NCBI RefSeq assembly: GCF_014839835.1
Contig: NC_071615.1
Span: 1,798,001-1,862,000 of the forward strand
DNA: 64,000 bases
Direction: 5' to 3'
Origin: Dryobates pubescens
Lineage: Eukaryota; Chordata; Aves; Piciformes; Picidae
Below the pieces are notes generated by a model, which saw only the letters and a program-made list of their open reading frames with translations, ran no database searches and had not been told where the DNA came from. Of this stretch, positions 61,101-64,000 are shown piece after piece (the first letter of the stretch is position 1; each line of letters starts with the position of its first letter). The translations under genes were made by a program, and so were the position numbers.

Positions 61101-63200
61101 ACTGTGCACAAAGCCAATGGCTCTGTTTTGTTAAGGCACCTCCAGAGTGTGTCCTAGGAAGCTGTGCTGAACACCACCACACGCTGGTACGTTAGGTCCT
61201 GCCCTCTAAAGCCTCACATGACTGCAGCTTGACAAAGCACCAGGGAAACAGCACAGGAGTCAGGCTGCCCCAGGGCAGTGACATGGGAAGGGAAAAAAAC
61301 ACCACCCTTTAGTCTCCTGCTCTAACAAGAAAACACAGCAAGCAGCAAGTGCCACCACCTCTTCCTGAGGCAGCCCAGAACCGTTCAGATGTGCTGCAGC
61401 AATTCCAGCAGCACAAAGCAGCAGGAGGCTTCCACTCCCCACATCTGCAGGGCATTGGCTCTCGAGCTGGCACTGCAGCAAAGCCCTCAGGAACTGGCTG
61501 CAGCTCATGGCTGTGCTACAGTATTTGTGTTTATTTGAACACCAATACTTTCATTATTTAACTCTGCTTCCAGTTCTGACCCAGAAGCTCTCATTACTCA
61601 GACACTTCTCAGTCTGATGCCCTTTCTCCCTTGCTTCACTGATGGATGCTTAGGCCACCGCTAATAAAATTCCTCAAGGACAGGAGGAGCTGTATTTCCT
61701 CTCCAAATTGATCCCAGTACAGATTGCCTCTTTTAAAGCTTCATTAAAAACAAATCTGTCAAGGTTTCCAGCCATCTGGTCAGTGGCACCAGCAGCAGTT
61801 AGAACAGAGTCAGCTGAGGATCGCTGGGCTGCTCCGGTCAGCGGAACGGCGGCAGACAGCACGCCCTGCTCAGGCAGGCAGTCCTGAGGAGTGACGGAGC
61901 CTAGGGCAGTCCCAAATCAGCCCTGTGGGTTGCACAACACTTGACAGCTCACTCAAGACCTCACAAAGTTTAAAGCAGAAGCCAGCAGAGACCTTTGGAT
62001 GTTGACACATTTACATGCCTGGGTCTCTTCAGCACCACTAACAAGCCGACGGGAGGAGAATCTCCACTTACTTCTATGACGCCTGGGATGCAGGTCAGGG
62101 TTGTGAACTCGTAGGATGCAGCTTCACTGGCAGTTGAAGTCATTAAACTCAAAAATGTGGACTGAAAGGCAAGGGATCAGCATCATCAGAGATATGCAAA
62201 TGAAAGCCTTGATCAATGTCCAACAAAACAAGCAGCACCAAAGGGTCCCCAGCTCTGGAGCTGTGCCGTGTCTGTCCCAGGGACTGACACAGGGATGCGT
62301 CAGGCACTGCTGTCACTGAACAAAGGTAAATCCTGGGCTCTCACCCATTTTATCAGCAGTGCTATGGCTGGGTAAGACTGAGTTTGAGGCTGTTACCACA
62401 AGACAAAACAAAGAAGTGCTGCCCCTAGCTCTAACTTTCAGCTCTGAGCCTACAATAACACAGAATGCCAGGTTAGAACGGACCCCAAGGCTGCCCTGGT
62501 CCAACCCTTCTAGGTAATGGCAAAGCTGAAATGAGCTGGCCCAGCACCCTGCCAAGCTGAGTCTTAAAGCTGACCAGTGCAGGGAAATCCACTGCTTCCC
62601 TTGGGAGAGGACTGCAGTGTTCAGCTGCTCTCATGGTGAAACATTTTCTTCTGGAGTCCCATGGGAATCTCCCCAGCAGTGACTTGTCCCCATCACCTCT
62701 TGTCTTTTCCATGGGATTCCTCATATGAAGGGAGTGTCCTTCCTCCTGGTAGCTACTCTTTATGCCCTGGTACATGGTAACAAGGTCTTCCCTAAGCCTT
62801 CTCTTCTCAAGGCTGCCCAAACCCAGCCATCTCAGCCTTTCCTCCTGTGGCAGCTCCTGCAGTCCTCTGACCCTTCTTGTGGCCCTTCTCTGGACACTCC
62901 CCAGCAGGAGATCCAACAACCTGTCTGTTGTCATGGAAGATGAAGAGGAGATGGAGATCTGCCTCATCAGCTGTACAGGCCCTGCTAAGCACAGCCTGGC
63001 AGCACACATGCCACCTGGTTAACACAGACACTCACTGACCTTACCCACAGAAGGAAAACCGATCAGTGCCACGCGGGCATCTCCGGATTTCATCACATCG
63101 AAGCCTTCACCCTTAGCAGCTGAGGATTTGGAGGGTTCCAGCAACTGGGCTCTGTATTTTGCAAGCTTTGCCTTCAGCAGGCCAAGGTGGTACTCAGTGG
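53612..63200 (-). CDS. DRG2: DRG2, developmentally regulated GTP-binding protein 2 (12 of 13 coding exons)
   Basis: A cytosolic OBG/HflX-like GTPase of the TRAFAC class that associates with RWDD1 (DFRP2) and translating ribosomes. The coding exons here are 63040-63200, 62072-62161, 60916-60976, 59990-60080, 59139-59211, 58916-59006, 58622-58719, 57505-57581, 56506-56594, 55108-55166, 53787-53840 and 53612-53698. They total 1,031 nt. With a first exon of 64 nt, as the family has, the protein would be 364 residues, identical in length to human. Motifs: P-loop GFPSVGKS across the first two exons here, G3 DLPG, G4 NKID, the domain-inserted HGLNK-type helices, and a C-terminal TGS domain ending IQIVKK. 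The first exon (MGILEKISEIEKEI in the family) is not in the window, so the gene is cut by the right edge. Confidence 0.97.
54050..54164 (+). mobile_element. Older CR1, left part (split by insertion)
   Basis: Sense-strand CR1 up to GTGGAGATTTTCAAAG. Its expected continuation reappears at 54838 after a minus-strand CR1. Confidence 0.75.
54165..54832 (-). mobile_element. CR1 LINE fragment nested in an older CR1
   Basis: The longest single CR1 piece here (about 670 bp, minus strand). The 3' end is at about 54165. It extends upstream into a region whose reverse reading includes [21 protein letters not shown]. It sits in the DRG2 intron 53841-55107. Confidence 0.88.
54838..54918 (+). mobile_element. 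Older CR1, right part (3' end)
   Basis: CTGGACTAGATGATCTTCAGAGG followed by CCCTTTCTGTGCCTCTGTGAG is a sense-strand CR1 3' end, in register with the part at 54050-54164. Confidence 0.75.
55846..56268 (+). mobile_element. CR1 LINE fragment, plus strand, older subfamily
   Basis: Sense-strand CR1 from AGGAAAGGCTGAGAGCCCTG to the 3' end GAACTGGATGATGTCCAGAGG. It has a short internal tandem duplication of a CTGCTTTAGCAAGGGGGT-type unit near 56178-56214. Confidence 0.88.
56506..59211 (-). CDS. DRG2: DRG2 middle exons with G4 (NKID)
   Basis: Exons 59139-59211 ([19 protein letters not shown]), 58916-59006 ([21 protein letters not shown]), 58622-58719 ([20 protein letters not shown]), 57505-57581 ([20 protein letters not shown]) and 56506-56594 ([20 protein letters not shown]). 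NKID is the guanine-specificity motif. The donor of 57505-57581 lies 14 bp from a 530-bp VNTR. Confidence 0.95.
56957..57490. repeat. VNTR, about 27 GGCCAGCAG units, modular by GGCA steps
   Basis: Units are 21, 17 or 13 bp: GGCCAGCAGRGCA plus zero, one or two extra GGCA tetramers. I count about 27 GGCCAGCAG cores. The array is free of stops in several frames on both strands but has no coding features. It occupies the DRG2 intron 56595-57504, next to a splice donor. Confidence 0.97.
57660..58122 (+). mobile_element. CR1 LINE fragment, plus strand, 3' end intact
   Basis: Sense-strand CR1 ending GGTTGGACTTGATGACCTTGAAAGG and CAACAATTCTATGA. It is antisense to DRG2, in the intron 57582-58621. 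Confidence 0.9.
59468..59680 (-). mobile_element. CR1 LINE, first part (split by insertion)
   Basis: Minus-strand CR1 starting AGAATCACAGAGTGCTTTGGG. It is interrupted near 59680 by a short sense-strand CR1 3' end and resumes at about 59741. Confidence 0.82.
59681..59738 (+). mobile_element. Short CR1 3' end inserted into another CR1
   Basis: GATGATCTTGGAGGTCTCTTCC and TTGATTCTATGATTCTC form a 58-bp sense-strand 3' terminus of the young CR1 type. Confidence 0.78.
59741..59872 (-). mobile_element. CR1 LINE, second part of the split copy
   Basis: It continues the minus-strand copy with CTGTTTCAAACCATCACCCC and ACAGGCCCCTGCTAAAAAC. The intron is 59212-59989 of DRG2. Confidence 0.8.
59990..63200 (-). 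CDS. DRG2: DRG2 exons for P-loop, switch and G3 segments
   Basis: Exons 63040-63200 ([20 protein letters not shown] to GFPSVGK), 62072-62161 ([19 protein letters not shown], effector-loop TTLTCIPG), 60916-60976 ([20 protein letters not shown] with G3) and 59990-60080 ([20 protein letters not shown]). The donor after GAAQ is the weak GTTGGC, the poorest consensus among the DRG2 junctions. Confidence 0.95.
60981..62071. other. DRG2: DRG2 intron, no feature recognised
   Basis: Intron between exons 60916-60976 and 62072-62161. Mostly single-copy and AT-richer near 61.5-61.8 kb; no CR1 seen. Confidence 0.5.
62456..62995 (-). mobile_element. Diverged old CR1 in DRG2 intron
   Basis: Minus-strand CR1 with 3' end near 62456. 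The reverse frame runs [20 protein letters not shown] and [20 protein letters not shown]. The base changes and sequence type place it among the oldest copies in the window. Confidence 0.82.
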
Positions 63201-64000
63201 CTGCAACAACATAAACACAACAGCTGGATGACAGAGAGCTGCTGGTAGTTCACTTCCAGAAGTAAGAATCTTCCTTCAAAGAAACGCTGCAGAGCTTGGG
63301 TAATGCCTTAACCACTGCTACAGGCAGGAGCCACCCCCTAGGTGCTCTGTAGCCTTGGGAAATCCTGGGGTTGAGAGCAAATCTGGTGTCCTGCACAGAA
63401 GGTCAGGCTTGAGGGAAATAAGCAGCCACAAAATTCCTGGCTGAAGGAAGTAAAGGCAGAGAGAGAGTAGGTGCAGGAATGAATGGGTGAAGGCAGACAG
63501 CTAAGGAGGGAGATCCCAGTGGGAATGGCCCCTCCTGGGCAAAGGCCCCTCCTTACATCCAGCACTCCAGAAAAGCAGGATTTTCCCCCCTGCTCTTGAC
63601 AAGGCCTGTTTGACTTGGCAGTCATGTGTGGGAAAGTATTCTACTGATTCTTTCTTTGCAAAACACTGGAATTTGCACCTGGCAGAGTTAAAAAAGAAGG
63701 TGGTTGTTTCCCTTCACAACAGGTGAGGCCAAGAAATCCAGGAGATCACAGGACTTACAACTCTTCCTTTCTATTATTGGCCACAGCCTAAAGCCCCCAG
63801 AAGCAGCATGGCACTGGGAATCTGCTGTGGCAGAACCCGAGGGGAGCTCTGGTCCCCATTCCCCTCTTTAAGCTAGTGTTCAAACACCAGCCTGAGAAGC
63901 CCACAGAAGACATCCCCGGGCTCCCTGTGCCAGCAGCACTTGGGGTCCTTGGTCCAGCTCCAAGAAGAGCTAAGGATGCTACCAGGACTCTGTGCTGCAC
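63201..64000. other. DRG2: DRG2 intron 1 (partial), no feature recognised
   Basis: The family's first coding exon (about 64 bp) was searched for by eye and is not here, so this is intron running off the window. Confidence 0.6.

Overview
This is host nuclear DNA from a bird. All three genes read as vertebrate orthologs with intact splice sites. The only interspersed repeats I can recognise are 5'-truncated CR1 LINE fragments, with no SINEs or LTR elements seen, and the dense gene block is GC-rich with very short introns, as on avian microchromosomes. The number and variety of CR1 copies would suit a CR1-rich lineage such as woodpeckers and allies, but that is a guess.

All genes lie on the minus strand in the order DRG2 (right edge) - MYO15A (centre) - ALKBH5 (left). 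This is the same order and relative orientation as the human 17p11.2 block. Region by region: about 1-650 is ALKBH5 downstream flank with a small minisatellite; about 650-20.9 kb is ALKBH5 (four coding exons, a likely long 3' UTR, CR1-littered introns and a CpG-island first exon); 21.56-45.15 kb is the complete MYO15A coding region (63 coding exons, 3,449 residues from my splice assignment, every intron GT-AG and every phase consistent); about 45.3-52.0 kb is intergenic, with several CR1 copies and AT-rich non-coding blocks that look conserved; about 52.0-64.0 kb is DRG2, lacking only its first coding exon, which lies beyond the right edge.

The genes are functionally unrelated housekeeping or specialised neighbours rather than a pathway: an N6-methyladenosine RNA demethylase (ALKBH5), the stereocilia-tip unconventional myosin XV needed for hearing (MYO15A), and a translation-associated developmentally regulated GTPase (DRG2). 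I found no novel multi-gene system. The parts most worth a second look are: a four-copy short motif in the myosin XV N-terminal extension; a coding tandem repeat in the same exon; a tandem splice donor able to switch MYO15A to a stop codon; a 27-unit modular VNTR beside a DRG2 splice donor; a 343-bp compound microsatellite in the DRG2 3' UTR; several CR1-into-CR1 nestings; and candidate hair-cell enhancers between DRG2 and MYO15A.
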